This document shows positions 13,900 to 28,320 of a stretch of 64,000 nt of DNA, piece after piece (the first letter of the stretch is position 1; each line of letters begins with the position of its first letter). The notes under the pieces were generated by a model. The model made no database searches. It saw nothing but the letters and a program-made list of their open reading frames with translations, and was not told the DNA's origin. The stretch spans positions 4,838,001 through 4,902,000 of the forward strand of contig NC_079880.1 in NCBI RefSeq assembly GCF_029227915.1, in the 5' to 3' direction. The position numbers were made by a program, and so were the translations under genes. The stretch comes from Hydractinia symbiolongicarpus (taxonomy: Eukaryota > Cnidaria > Hydrozoa > Anthoathecata > Hydractiniidae).

Positions 13900-16800
13900 A
13901 TTTCCCGAACGATTTTTTAAATTATTTTTTCACCACTAAAACGCATGAGACTTGTAGTTTTCAAAAATGTTTTCATTTTTGATGAGAAGCTTAATGAAAG
14001 AGGTTTAATCGCCGGCAAACGAAATCCCGCGTTTTCCCGTAAATCCGGGGCTTGGCCCGTATAGTCGAATGTATACAAAGAAAGTACCCAGGGAGTAAAC
14101 TCATTTCCCAAACGATTTTTTAAATTTTTTTTTCACCACTAAAACGCATGAGACTTGTAGTTTTCAGAAATGTTTTCATTTTTGATGAGACGCTTAATGA
14201 AAGAGGTTTAATCGCCGGAAAACGAAATCCCGCGATTTCCCGTAAATCCCGGGTTTGGCCCGTATAGTCGAATATATACAAAGAAAGTACCCTGTGAGTA
14301 AACTCATTTCCAGAACGATTTTTTAAATTATTTTTTCACCACTAAAACGCATAAGACTTGTAGTTTTTAAAAATGGTTTCATTTTTGATGAGACGCTGAA
14401 TAAAAGAAGTTTAATCGCCGGCAAACGAAAACCCGCGATTTCCCGTAAATCCCGGCTTGGCCCGTATAGTCAAAAGTATACAAAGAAAGTACCCAGGGAG
14501 TAAACTCATTTCCCGAACGATTTTTTAAATTATTTTTTCACCACTAAAACGCATGAGACTTGTAGTTTTCAAAAATGTTTTCATTTTTGATGAGACGCTG
14601 AATAAACGAAGTTTAATCGCCGGCAAACGAAAACCCGCGATTTCCCGTAAATCCTGGACTCAGCCCGTATAGTCAAAAGTATACAAAGAAAGTACCCAGG
14701 GAGTAAACTCATTTCCCAAACGATTTTTTAAATTATTATTTCACCACTAAAACGCATGAGACTTGTAGTTCTCAAGAATGTTTTCATTTTTGATGAGACG
14801 CTGAATAAAAGCAGTATAATCGCCGGCAAACGAAAACCCGCGATTTCCCGTAAATCCCGGGCTTGGCACGTATAGTCGAATGTATACAAAGAAAGTACCC
14901 TGTGAGTAAACTCATTTCCAGAACGATTTTTTAAATTATTTTTTCACCACTAAAACGCATAAGACTTGTAGTTTTTAAAAATGTTTTCATTTTTGATGAG
15001 ACGCTGAATAAAAGAAGTTTAATCGCCGGCAAACGAAAACCCGCAATTTCCCGTAAATCCCGGGCTTGGCCCGTATAGTCAAAAGTATACAAAGAAAGTA
15101 CCCAGGGAGTAAACTCATTTCCCGAACGATTTTTTAAATTATTTTTTCAACACTAAAACGCATGAGACTTGTAGTTTTCAAATATGTTTTCATTTTTGAT
15201 GAGACGCTGAAAAAAAAGCAGTTTAATCGCCGGCAAACGAAAACCTGCGATATCCCTAAATCCCAGACTCGGCCCGTATAGTCAAAAGTATACAAAGAAA
15301 GTACCCAGGGAGTAAACTCATTTCCAGAACGATTTTTTAAATTATTTTTTCACCACTAAAACGCATAAGACTTGTAGTTTTTAAAAATGTTTTCATTTTT
15401 GATGAGACGTTGAATAAAAGAAGTTTAATCGCCGGCAAACGAAAACCCGCGATTTCCCGTAAATCTCGGCTTGGCCCGTATAGTCAAAAGTATACAAAGA
15501 AATTACCCAGGGAGTAAACTCATTTCCCGAACGATTTTTTAAATTATTTTTTCACCACTAAAAAGCATGAGCCTTGTAGTTTTCAAATATGTTTTCATTT
15601 TTGATGAGACGCTGAAAAAAAGCAGTTTAATCGCCGGCAAACGAAAACCTGCGATATCCCTAAATCCCGGACTCGGCCCGTATAGTCAAAAGTATACAAA
15701 GAAAGTACCCAGGGAGTAAACTCATTTCCAGAACGATTTTTTAAATTATTTTTTCACCACTAAAACGCATAAGACTTGTAGTTTTTAAAAATGTTTTCAT
15801 TTTTGATGAGACGCTGAATAAAAGAAGTTTAATCGCCGGCAAACGAAAACCCGCGATTTCCCGTAAATCCCGGGCTTGGCCCGTATAGTCAAAAGTATAC
15901 AAAGAAAGTACCCAGGGAGTAAACTCATTTCCCGAACGATTTTTTAAATTATTTTTTTAACACTAAAACGCATGAGACTTGTAGTTTTCAAATATGTTTT
16001 CATTTTTGATGAGACGCTGAAAAAAAAGCAGTTTAATCGCCGGCAAACGAAAACCTGCGATATCCCTAAATCCCGGACTCGGCCCATATAGTCAAAAGTA
16101 TACAAAGAAAGTACCCAGGGAGTAAACTCATTTCCCGAACGATTTTTTAAATTATTTTTTCACCACTAAAACGCATCAGACTTGTAGTTTTCAAAAATGT
16201 TTTCATTTTTGATGAGAAGCTTAATGAATGAGGTTTAATCGCCGGCAAACGAAATCCCGCGTTTTCCCGTAAATCCGGGGCTTGGCCCGTATAGTCAAAA
16301 GTATACAAAGAAAGTACCCAGGGAGTAAACTCATTTCCCAAACGATTTTTTAAATTATTTTTTCACCACTAAAACGCATGAGACTTGTAGTTTTCAAAAA
16401 TGTTTTCATTTTTGATGAGAAGCTTAATGAAAGAGGTTTAATCGCCGGCAAACGAAATCCCGCGTTTTCCCGTAAATCCGGGGCTTGGCCCGTATAGTCG
16501 AATGTAAACAAAGAAAGTACCCAGGGAGTAAACTCATTTCCCAAACGATTTTTTAAATTTTTTTTTCACCACTAAAACGCATGAGACTTGTAGTTTTCAA
16601 AAATGTTTTCATTTTTGATGAGACGCTTAATGAAAGAGGTTTAATCGCCGGAAAACGAAATCCCGCGATTTCCCGTAAATCCCGGGTTTGGCCCGTATAG
16701 TCGAATATATACAAAGAAAGTACCCTGTGAGTAAACTCATTTCCAGAACGATTTTTTAAATTATTTTTTCACCACTAAAACGCATAAGACTTGTAGTTTT

Positions 16801-18240
16801 TAAAAATGGTTTCATTTTTGATGAGACGCTGAATAAAAGAAGTTTAATCGCCGGCAAACGAAAACCCGCGATTTCCCGTAAATCCCGGCTTGGCCCGTAT
16901 AGTCAAAAGTATACAAAGAAAGTACCCAGGGAGTAAACTCATTTCCCGAACGATTTTTTAAATTATTTTTTCACCACTAAAACGCATGAGACTTGTAGTT
17001 TTCAAAAATGTTTTTATTTTTGATGAGACGCTGAATAAAAGAAGTTTAATCGCCGGCAAACGAAAACCCGCGATTTCCCGTAAATCCTGGACTCAGCCCG
17101 TATAGTCAAAAGTATACAAAGAAAGTACCCAGGGAGTAAACTCATTTCCCAAACGATTTTTTAAATTATTATTTCACCACTAAAACGCATGAGACTTGTA
17201 GTTCTCAAGAATGTTTTCATTTTTGATGAGACGCTGAATAAAAGCAGTATAATCGCCGGCAAACGACAACCCGCGATTTCCCGTAAATCCCGGGCTTGGC
17301 ACGTATAGTCGAATGTATACAAAGAAAGTACCCTGTGAGTAAACTCATTTCCAGAACGATTTTTCAAATTATTTTTTCACCACTAAAACGCATAAGACTT
17401 GTAGTTTTTAAAAATGTTTTCATTTTTGATGAGACGCTGAATAAAAGAAGTTTAATCGCCGGCAAACGAAAACCCGCAATTTCCCGTAAATCCCGGGCTT
17501 GGCCCGTATAGTCAAAAGTATACAAAAAAAGTACCCAGGGAGTAAACTCATTTCCCGAACGATTTTTTAAATTATTTTTTCAACACTAAAACGCATGAGA
17601 CTTGTAGTTTTCAAATATGTTTTCATTTTTGATGAGACGCTGAAAAAAAAGCAGTTTAATCGCTGGCAAACGAAAACCTGCGATATCCCTAAATCCCGGA
17701 CTCGGCCCGTATAGTCAAAAGTATACAAAGAAAGTACCCAGGGAGTAAACTCATTTCCAGAACGATTTTTTAAATTATTTTTTCACCACTAAAACGCATA
17801 AGACTTGTAGTTTTTGAAAATGTTTTCATTTTTGATGAGACGCTGAATAAAAGAAGTTTAATCGCCGGCAAACGAAAACCCGCGATTTCCTGTAAATCTC
17901 GGCTTGGCCCGTATAGTCAAAAGTATACAAAGAAATTACCCAGGGAGTAAACTCATTTCCCGAACGATTTTTTAAATTATTTTTTCACCACTAAAAAGCA
18001 TGAGACTTGTAGTTTTCAAATATGTTTTCATTTTTGATGAGACGCTGAAAAAAAGCAGTTTAATCGCCGGCAAACGAAAACCTGCGATATCCCTAAATCC
18101 CGGACTCGGCCCGTATAGTCAAAAGTATACAAAGAAAGTACCCAGGGAGTAAACTCATTTCCAGAACGATTTTTTAAATTATTTTTTCACCACTAAAACG
18201 CATAAGACTTGTAGTTTTTAAAAATGTTTTCATTTTTGAT
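13900..18240 (+). repeat. Higher-order repeat, offset ~2433 bp (12 monomers)
   Basis: The stretch of about 13900-15800 recurs at about 16333-18240, offset 2433. Diagnostic shared variants are GGGTTTGGCCC with GAATATATAC (near 14251 and 16684), AAATGGTTTC (near 14371 and 16804), CCTGGACTCAG (near 14653 and 17086), CCCGCAATTTCCCG (near 15041 and 17474), CAACACTAAAACG (near 15148 and 17581), ATCTCGGCTTGG (near 15463 and 17896) and CTAAAAAGCATGAG-like (near 15560 and 17993). Beyond about 15800/18240 the correspondence breaks down. A dimer of about 404 bp is further repeated inside copy 2, at 17896 and 18300. Confidence 0.8.
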
Positions 18241-19689
18241 GAGACGCTGAATAAAAGAAGTTTAATCGCCGGCAAACGAAAACCCGCGATTTCCCGTAAA
18301 TCTCGGCTTGGCCCGTATAGTCAAAAGTATACAAAGAAATTACCCAGGGAGTAAACTCATTTCCCGAACGATTTTTTAAATTATTTTTTCACCACTAAAA
18401 AGCATGAGACTTGTAGTTTTCAAATATGTTTTCATTTTTGATGAGACGCTGAAAAAAAGCAGTTTAATCGCCGGCAAACGAAAACCTGCGATATCCCTAA
18501 ATCCCGGACTCGGCCCGTATAGTCAAAAGTATACAAAGAAAGTACCCAGGGAGTAAACTCATTTCCAGAACGATTTTTTAAATTATTTTTTCACCACTAA
18601 AACGCATAAGACTTGTAGTTTTAAAAATGTTTTCATTTTTGATGAGACGCTGAATAAAAGAAGTTTAATCGCCGGCAAACGAAAACCCGCGATTTCCCGT
18701 AAATCCCGGGCTTGGCCCGTATAGTCAAAAGTATACAAAGAAAGTACCCAGGGAGTAAACTCATTTCCCGAACGATTTTTTAAATTATTTTTTCACCACT
18801 AAAACGCATGAGACTTGTAGTTTTCAAATATGTTTTCATTTTTGATGAGACGCTGAAAAAAAAGCAGTTTAATCGCCGGCAAACGAAAACCTGCGATATC
18901 CCTAAATCCCGGACTCGGCCCATATAGTCAAAAGTATACAAAGAAAGTACCCAGGGAGTAAACTCATTTCCAGAACGATTTTTTAAATTATTTTTTCACC
19001 ACTAAAACGCATAAGACTTGTAGTTTTTAAAAATGTTTTCATTTTTGATGAGACGCTAAATAAAAGAAGTTTAATCGCCGGCAAACGAAAACCCGCGATT
19101 TCCCGAAAATCCCGGGCTTGGCCCGTATAGACAAAAGTATACAAAGAAAGTACCCAGGGAGTAAACTCATTTTCCGAACGATTTTTTAAATTATTTTTTC
19201 ACCACTAAAACGCATGAGACTTGTAGTTTTCAAAAATGTTTTCATTTTTGATGAGACGCTGAATCAAAAAAGTTTAATCGCCGGCAAACGAAAACCCGCG
19301 ATTTCCCGTAAATCCCGGGCTTGGCCCGTATAGTCAAAAGTATACAAAGAAAGTACCCAGGGAGTAAACTCATTTCCCGAACGATTTTTTAAATTATTTT
19401 TTAACCACTAAAACGCATGAGACTTGTAGTTTTCAAAAATGTTTTCATTTTTGATGAGACGCTTAATGAAAGAGGTTTAATCGCCGGCAAACGAAATCCC
19501 GCGTTTTCCCGTAAATCTGGGGCTTGGCACGTATAGTCGAATCTATACAAAGAAAGTACCCAGGGAGTAAACTCATTTCCCGAACGATTTTTTAAATTTT
19601 TTTTTCACCACTAAAACGCATGAGACTTGTAGTTTTCAAAAATGTTTTCATTTTTGATGAGACGCTTAATGAAAGAGGTTTAATCGCCG

Positions 19690-22600
19690 GAAAACGAAAA
19701 CCCGCGATTTCCAGTAAATCCCGGGCTTGGCCCGTATAGTCGAATGTATACAAAGAAAGTACCCTGTGAGTAAACTTATTTCCAGAACGATTTTTTAAAT
19801 TATTTTTTCACCACTAAAACGCATAAGACTTGTAGTTTTTAAAAATGTTTTCATTTTTGATGAGACGCTGAATAAAAGAAGTTTAATCGCCGGCAAACGA
19901 AAACCCGCGATTTCCCGTAAATCCCGGCTTGGCCCGTATAGTCAAAAGTATACAAAGAAAGTACCCAGGGAGTAAACTCATTTCCCGAACGATTTTTTAA
20001 ATTATTTTTTCACCACTAAAACCCATGAGACTGGTAGTTTTCAAATATGTTTTCATTTTTGATGAGACGCTGAAAAAAAGCAGTTTAATCGCCGCAAACG
20101 AAAACCTGCGATATCCCTAAATCCCGGACTCGGCCCGTATAGTCAAAAGTATACAAAGAAAGTACCCAGGGAGTAAACTCATTTCCCGAACGATTTTTTA
20201 AATTATTTTTTCACCACTAAAACCCATGAGACTTGTAGTTTTCAAATATGTTTTCATTTTTGATGAGACGCTGAAAAAAAGCAGTTTAATCGCCGGAAAA
20301 CGAAAACCCGCGATTTCCCGTAAATCCCGGGCTTGGCCCGTATAGTCGAATGTATACAAAGAAAGTACCCTGTGAGTAAACTCATTTCCAGAACGATTTT
20401 TTAAATTATTTTTTCACCACTAAAACGCATAAGACTTGTAGTTTTTAAAAATGTTTTCATTTTTGATGAGACGCTGAATAAAAGAAGTTTAATCGCCGGC
20501 AAACGAAAACCCGCGATTTCCCGTAAATCCCGGCTTGGCCCGTATAGTCAAAAGTATACAAAGAAAGTACCCAGGGAGTAAACTCATTTCCCGAACGATT
20601 TTTTAAATTATTTTTTCACCACTAAAACGCATGAGACTTGTAGTTTTCAAAAATGTTTTCATTTTTGATGAGACGCTGAATAAAAGAAGTTTAATCGCCG
20701 GCAAACCAAAACCCGCGATTTACCGTAAATCCTGGACTCAGCCCGTATAGTCAAAAGTATACAAAGAAAGTACCCGGGGAGTAAACTCATTTCTAGAACG
20801 ATTTTTTAAATTATTTTTTCACCACTAAAACGCATAAGACTTGTTGTTTTTAAAAATGTTTTCATTTTTGATGAGACGCTGAATAAAAGAAGTTTAATCG
20901 CCGTCAAACGAAAACCCGCGATTTCCCGTAAATCTCGGCTTGGCCCGTATAGTCAAAAGTATACAAAGAAATTACCCAGGGAGTAAACTCATTTCCCGAA
21001 CGATTTTTTAAATTATTTTTTCACCACTAAAAAGCATGAGACTTGTAGTTTTCAAATATGTTTTCATTTTTGATGAGACTCTGAAAAAAAGCAGTTTAAT
21101 CGCCGGCAAACGAAAACCTGCGATATCCCTAAATCCCGGACTCGGCCCGTATAGTCAAAAGTATACAAAGAAAGTACCCAGGGAGTAAACTCATTTCCAG
21201 AACGATTTTTTAAATTATTTTTTCACCACTAAAACGCATAAGACTTGTAGTTTTTAAAAATGTTTTCATTTTTGATGAGACGCTGAATAAAAGAAGTTTA
21301 ATCGCCGGAAACGAAAACCCGCGATTTCCCGTAAATCCCGGGCTTGGCCCGTATAGTCGAATGTATACAAAGAAAGTACCCTGTGAGTAAACTCATTTCC
21401 AGAACGATTTTTTAAATTATTTTTTCACCACTAAAACGCATAAGACTTGTAGTTTTTAAAAATGTTTTCATTTTTGATGAGACGCTGAATAAAAGAAGTT
21501 TAATCGCCGGCAAACGAAAACCCGCGATTTCCCGTAAATCCCGGCTTGGCCCGTATAGTCAAAAGTATACAAAGAAAGTACCCAGGGAGTAAACTCATTT
21601 CCCGAACGATTTTTTAAATTATTTTTTCACCACTAAAACCCATGAGACTGGTAGTTTTCAAATATGTTTTCATTTTAGATGAGACGCTGAAAAAAAGCAG
21701 TTTAATCGCCGGCAAACGAAAACCTGCGATATCCCTAAATCCCGGACTCGGCCCGTATAGTCAAAAGTATACAAAGAAAGTACCCAGGGAGTAAACACAT
21801 TTCCCGAACGATTTTTTAAATTATTTTTTCACCACTAAATCCCATGAGACTTGTAGTTTTCAAATATGTTTTCATTTTTGATGAGACGCTGAAAAAAAGC
21901 AGTTTAATCGCTGGAAAACGAAAACCCGCGATTTCCCGTAAATCCCGGGCTTGGCCCGTATAGTCGAATGTATACAAAGAAAGTACCCTCTGAGTAAACT
22001 CATTTCCAGAACGATTTTTTAAATTATTTTTTCACCACTAATACGCATAAGACTTGTAGTTTTTAAAAATGTTTTCATTTTTGATGAGACGTTGAATAAA
22101 AGAAGTTTAATCGCCGGCAAACGAAAACCCGCGATTTCCCGTAAATCCCGGCTTGGCCCGTATAGTCAAAAGTATACAAAGAAAGTACCCAGGGAGTAAA
22201 CTCATTTCCCGAACGATTTTTTAAATTATTTTTTCACCACTAAAACGCATGAGACTTGTAGTTTTCAAAAATGTTTTCATTTTTGATGAGACGCTGAATA
22301 AAAGAAGTTTAATCGCCGGCAAACGAAAACCCGCGATTTACCGTAAATCCTGGACTCAGCCCGTATAGTCAAAAGTATACAAAGAAAGTACCCGGGGAGT
22401 AAACTCATTTCTAGAACGATTTTTTAAATTATTTTTTCACCACTAAAACGCATAAGACTTGTAGTTTTTAAAAATGTTTTCATTTTTGATGAGACGCTGA
22501 AGAAAAGAAGTTTAATCGCTGGCAAACGAAAACCCGCGATTTCCCGTAAATCTCGGCTTGGCCCGTATAGTCAAAAGTATACAAAGAAATTACCCAGGGC

Positions 22601-22923
22601 GTAAACTCATTTCCCGAACGATTTTTTAAATTATTTTTTCACCACTAAAAAGCATGAGACTTGTAGTTTTCAAATATGTTTTCATTTTTGATGAGACGCT
22701 GAAAAAAAGCAGTTTAATCGCCGGCAAACGAAAACCTGCGATATCCCTAAATCCCGGACTCGGCCCGTATAGTCAAAAGTATACAAAGAAAGTACCCAGG
22801 GAGTAAACTCATTTCCAGAACGATTTTTTAAATTATTTTTTCACCACTAAAACGCATAAAACTTGTAGTTTTTAAAAATGTTTTCATTTTTGATGAGACG
22901 CTGAATAAAAGAAGTTTAATCGC
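19690..22923 (+). repeat. Higher-order repeat, 8 monomers, period ~1617 bp (two copies)
   Basis: Copy 1 about 19690-21306 and copy 2 about 21307-22923. Shared rare variants at offset 1617 include ACCCATGAGACTGG (20021 and 21638), GCGATTTACCG (near 20716 and 22333), GTACCCGGGGAG (near 20770 and 22387), TTTCTAGAACG, and AAATCTCGGCTTGG (near 20932 and 22549). Small private changes separate the copies. Confidence 0.82.
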
Positions 22924-24500
22924 CGGCAAACGAAAACCCGCGATTTCCCGTAAATCCCGGGCTTGGCCCGTATAGTCAAAAGTATACAAAGAAAGTACCC
23001 AGGGAGTAAACTCATTTCCCGAACGATTTTTTAAATTATTTTTTCACCACTAAAACGCATGAGACTTGTAGTTTTCAAATATGTTTTCATTTTTGATGAG
23101 ACGCTGAAAAAAAAGCAGTTTAATCGCCGGCAAACGAAAACCTGCGATATCCCTAAATCCCGGACTCGGCCCGTATAGTCAAAAGTATACAAAGAAAGTA
23201 CCCAGGGAGTAAACTCATTTCCAGAACGATTTTTTAAATTATTTTTTCACCACTAAAACGCATAAGACTTGTAGTTTTTAAAAATGTTTTCATTTTTGAT
23301 GAGACGTTGAATAAAAGAAGTTTAATCGCCGGCAAACGAAAACCCGCGATTTCCCGTAAATCCCGGCTTGGCCCGTATAGTCAAAAGTATACAAAGAAAG
23401 TACCCAGGGAGTAAACTCATTTCCCGAACGATTTTTTAAATTATTTTTTCACCACTAAAACGCATGAGACTTGTAGTTTTCAAAAATGTTTTCATTTTTG
23501 ATGAGACGCTGAATAAAAGAAGTTTAATCGCCGGCAAACGAAAACCCGCGATTTACCGTAAATCCTGGACTCAGCCCGTATAGTCAAAAGTATACAAAGA
23601 AAGTACCCGGGGAGTAAACTCATTTCTAGAACGATTTTTTAAATTATTTTTTCACCACTAAAACGCATAAGACTTGTAGTTTTTAAAAATGTTTTCATTT
23701 TTGATGAGACGCTGAATAAAAGAAGTTTAATCGCCGGCAAACGAAAACCCGCGATTTCCCGTAAATCTCGGCTTGGCCCGTATAGTCAAAAGTATACAAA
23801 GAAATTACCCAGGGAGTAAACTCATTTCCCGAACGATTTTTTAAATTATTTTTTCACCACTAAAAAGCATGAGACTTGTAGTTTTTAAATATGTTTTCAT
23901 TTTTGATGAGACGCTGAAAAAAAGCAGTTTAATCGCCGGCAAACGAAAACCTGCGATATCCCTAAATCCCGGACTCGGCCCGTATAGTCAAAAGTATACA
24001 AAGAAAGTACCCAGGGAGTAAACTCATTTCCAGAACGATTTTTTAAGATATTTTTTCACCACTAAAACGCATAAGACTTGTAGTTTTTAAAAATGTTTTC
24101 ATTTTTGATGAGACGCTGAATAAAAGAAGTTTAATCGCCGGCAAACGAAAACCCGCGATTTCCCGTAAATCCCGGGCTTGGCCCGTATAGTCAAAAGAAT
24201 ACAAAGAAAGTACCCAGGGAGTAAACTCATTTCCCGAACGATTTTTTAAATTATTTTTTCACCACTAAAACGCATGAGACTTGTAGTTTTTAAATATGTT
24301 TTCATTTTTGATGAGACGCTGAAAAAAAAGCAGTTTAATCGCCGGCAAACGAAAACCTGCGATATCCCTAAATCCCGGACTCGGCCCGTATAGTCAAAAG
24401 TATACAAAGAAAGTACCCAGGGAGTAAACTCATTTCCAGAACGATTTTTTAAATTATTTTTTCACCACTAAAACGCATAAGACTTGTAGTTTTTAAAAAT
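22020..24500 (+). repeat. Higher-order repeat, 6 monomers, period ~1215 bp (two copies)
   Basis: About 22020-23234 recurs at about 23235-24449 and slightly beyond. Anchors at offset 1215 are GACGTTGAATAAAAG (22091 and 23306 for GTTGA), GATTTACCGTAAATCC (22336 and 23551 for ATTTA) and the CGATATCCCTAAATCC monomers. It overlaps the right copy of the 1617-bp repeat, so the two duplications are nested rather than side by side. Confidence 0.8.
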
Positions 24501-25589
24501 GTTTTCATTTTTGATGAGACTCTGAATAAAAGAAGTTTAATCGCCGGCAAACGAAAACCCGCGATTTCCCGAAAATCCCGGGCTTGGCCCGTATAGACAA
24601 AAGTATACAAAGAAAGTACCCAGGGAGTAAACTCATTTCCCGAACGATTTTTTAAATTATTTTTTCACCACTAAAACGCATGAGACTTGTAGTTTTCAAA
24701 AATGTTTTCATTTTTGATGAGACGCTGAATCAAAGAAGTTTAATCGCCGGCAAACGAAAACCCGCGATTTCCCGTAAATCCCGGGCTTGGCCCGTATAGT
24801 CGAATGTATACAAAGAAAGTACCCTGTGAGTAAACTCATTTCCAGAACGATTTTTTAAATTATTTTTTCACCACTAAAACCCATGAGACTTGTAGTTTTC
24901 AAATATGTTTTCATTTTTGATGAGACGCTGAAAAAAAGCAGTTTAATCGCCGGCAAACGAAAACCTGCGATATCCCTAAATCCCGGACTCGGCCCGTATA
25001 GTCAAAAGTATACAAAGAAGGTACCCAGGGAGTAAACTCATTTCCCGAACGATTTTTTAAATTATTTTTTCACCACTAAAACCCATGAGACTTGTAGTTT
25101 TCAAATATGTTTTCATTTTTGATGAGACGCTGAAAAAAAGCAGTTTAATCGCCGGAAAACGAAAACCCGCGATTTCCCGTAAATCCCGGGCTTGGCCCGT
25201 ATAGTCGAATGTATACAAAGAAAGTAACCTGTGAGTAAACTCATTTCCAGAACGATTTTTTAAATTATTTTTTCACCACTAAAACGCATAAGACTTGTAG
25301 TTTTTAAAAATGTTTTCATTTTTGATGAGACGCTGAATAAAAGAAGTTTAATCGCCGGCAAACGAAAACCCGCGATTTCCCGTAAATCCCGGCTTGGCCC
25401 GTATAGTCAAAAGTATACAAAGAAAGTACCCAGGGAGTAAACTCATTTCCCGAACGATTTTTTAAATTATTTTTTCACCACTAAAACGCATGAGACTTGT
25501 AGTTTTCAAAAATGTTTTCATTTTTGATGAGACGCTGAATAAAAGAAGTTTAATCGCCGGCAAACGAAAACCCGCGATTTCCCGTAAAT

Positions 25590-26800
25590 CCTGGACTCAG
25601 CCCGTATAGTCAAAAGTATACAAAGAAAGTACCCGGGGAGTAAACTCATTTCCCAAACGATTTTTTAAGTTATTATTTCACCACTAAAACGCATGAGACT
25701 TGTAGTTTTCAAGAATGTTTTCATTTTTGATGAGACGCTGAATAAAAGCAGTATAATCGCCGGCAAACGAAAACCCGCGATTTCCCGTAAATCCCGGCTT
25801 GGCACGTATAGTCGAATGTATACAAAGAAAGTACCCTGTGAGTAAACTCATTTCCCGAACGATTTTTTAAATTATTTTTTCACCACTAAAACCCATGAGA
25901 CTTGTAGTTTTCAAATAAGTTTTCATTTTTGATGAGACGCTGAATAAAAGAAGTTTAATCGCCGGCAAACGAAAACCCGCGATTTCCCGTAAATCCTGGC
26001 TTGGCACGTATAGTCGAATGTATACAAAGAAAGTACCCTGTGAGTAAACTCATTTTCCGAACGATTTTTTAAATTATTTTTTCACCACTAAAACCCATGA
26101 GACTTGTAGTTTTCAAATAAGTTTTCATTTTTGATGAGACGCTGAATAAAAGAAGTTTAATCGCCGGCAAACGAAAACCCGCGATTTCCCGTAAATCCTG
26201 GACTCAGCCCGTATAGTCAAAAGTATACAAAGAAAGTACCCGGGGAGTAAACTCATTTCCCAAACGATTTTTTAAGTTATTATTTCACCACTAAAACGCA
26301 TGAGACTTGTAGTTTTCAAGAATGTTTTCATTTTTGATGAGACGCTGAATAAAAGCAGTATAATCGCCGGCAAACGAAAACCCGCGATTTCCCGTAAATC
26401 CCGGCTTGGCACGTATAGTCGAATGTATACAAAGAAAGTACCCTGTGAGTAAACTCATTTCCCGAACGATTTTTTAAATTATTTTTTCACCACTAAAACC
26501 CATGAGACTTATAGTTTTCAAATAAGTTTTCATTTTTGATGAGACGCTGCAAAAAAGCAGTTTAATCGCCGGCAAACGAAAACCTGCGATATCCCTAAAT
26601 CCCGGACTCGGCCCGTATAGTCAAAAGTATACAAAGAAAGTACCCAGGGAGTAAACTCATTTTCAGAACGATTTTTTAAATTATTTTTTCACCACTAAAA
26701 CGCATAAGACTTGTAGTTTTTAAAAATGTTTTCATTTTTTTTGACCCTGAATAAAAGAAGTTTAATCGCCGGCAAACGAAAACCCGCGATTTCCCGTAAA
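25590..26800 (+). repeat. Trimeric higher-order repeat, period ~607 bp
   Basis: The rare variant TTAAGTTATTATTTC occurs at 25665 and 26272, offset 607, followed in both copies by GTAGTTTTCAAGAATG, AGCAGTATAATCG and a monomer with CAAATAAGTTTTC. A further CAAATAAG monomer near 26518 continues the pattern. Boundaries are approximate. Confidence 0.7.
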
Positions 26801-28320
26801 TCCCGGGTTTGGCCCGAATAGTCAAAAGTATACAAAGAAAGTACCCAGGGAGTAAACTCATTTCCCGAACGATTTTTTAAATTATTTTTTCACCACTAAA
26901 ACGCATGAGACTTGTAGTTTTTAAAAATGTTTTCATTTTTGATGAGACGCTGAATAAAAGAAGTTTAATCGCCGGCAAACGAAAACCTGCGATTTCCCGT
27001 AAATCCTGGACTCGGCCCGTATAGTCAAAAGTATACAAAAAAAGTACCCAGGGAGTAAACTCATTTCCCAAACGATTTTTTAAATTATTATTTCACCACT
27101 AAAACGCATGAGACTTGTAGTTTTTAAAAATGTTTTTATTTTTGATGAGACGCTGAATAAAAGAAGTTTAATCGCCGGCAAACGAAAACCTGCGATTTCC
27201 CGTAAATCCTGGACTCGGCCCGTATAGTCAAAAGTATACAAAGAAAGTACCCAGGGAGTAAACTCATTTCCCAAACGATTTTTTAAATTATTATTTCACC
27301 ACTAAAACGCATGAGACTTGTAGTTATCAAGAATGTTTTCATTTTTGATGAGACGCTGAATAAAAGCAGTTTAATCGCCGGCAAACGAAAACCCGCGATT
27401 TCCCGTGAATACCGGGCTTGGCACGTTTAGTCGAATGTATAAAAAGAAAGTACCCTGTGAGTAAACTCATTTCCAGAACGATTTTTTAAATTATTTTTTC
27501 ACCACTAAAACGCATAAGACTTGTAATTTTTAAAAATGTTTTCATTTTTGATGAGACGCTGAATAAAAGAAGTTTAATCGCCGGCAAACGAAAACCCGCG
27601 ATTTCCCGTAAATCCCGTCTTGGCCCGTATAGTCAAAAGTATACAAAGAAAGTACCCAGGGAGTAAACTCATTTTCCGAACGATTTTTTAAATTATTTTT
27701 TCACCACTAAAACGCATGAGACTTGTAGTTTTCAAAAATGATTTCATTTTTGATGATACGCTGAATAAAAGAAGTTTAATCGCCGGAAAACGAAAACCTG
27801 CGATTTCCCTAAATCCCGGACTCGGTCCGTATAGTCAAAAGTATACAATGAAAGTACCCAGGGAGTAAACTCATTTCCAGAACGATTTTTTAAATTATTT
27901 TTTCACCACTAAAACGCATAAGACTTGTAGTTTTTAAAAATGTTTTCTTTTTTGATGAGACGCTGAATAAAAGAAGTTTAATCGCCGGCAAACGAAAACC
28001 CGCAATTTCCCGTAAATCCCGGGCTTGGCCCGTATAGTCAAAAGTATACAAAGAAAGTACCCAGGGAGTAAACTCATTTCCCGAACGATTTTTTATATTA
28101 TTTTTTTACCACTAAACGCATGAGACTTGTAGTTTTCAAAAATATTTTCATATTTGATGGGACGCTGAATAAAAGAAGTTTAATCGCCGGCAAACGAAAA
28201 TCCGCAATTTCCCGTAAATCCCGGACTCGGCCCGTATAGTCAAAAGTATACAAAGAAAGTACCCAGGGAGTAAACTCATTTCCCGAACGATTTTTTAAAT
28301 TATTTTTTCACCACTAAAAC

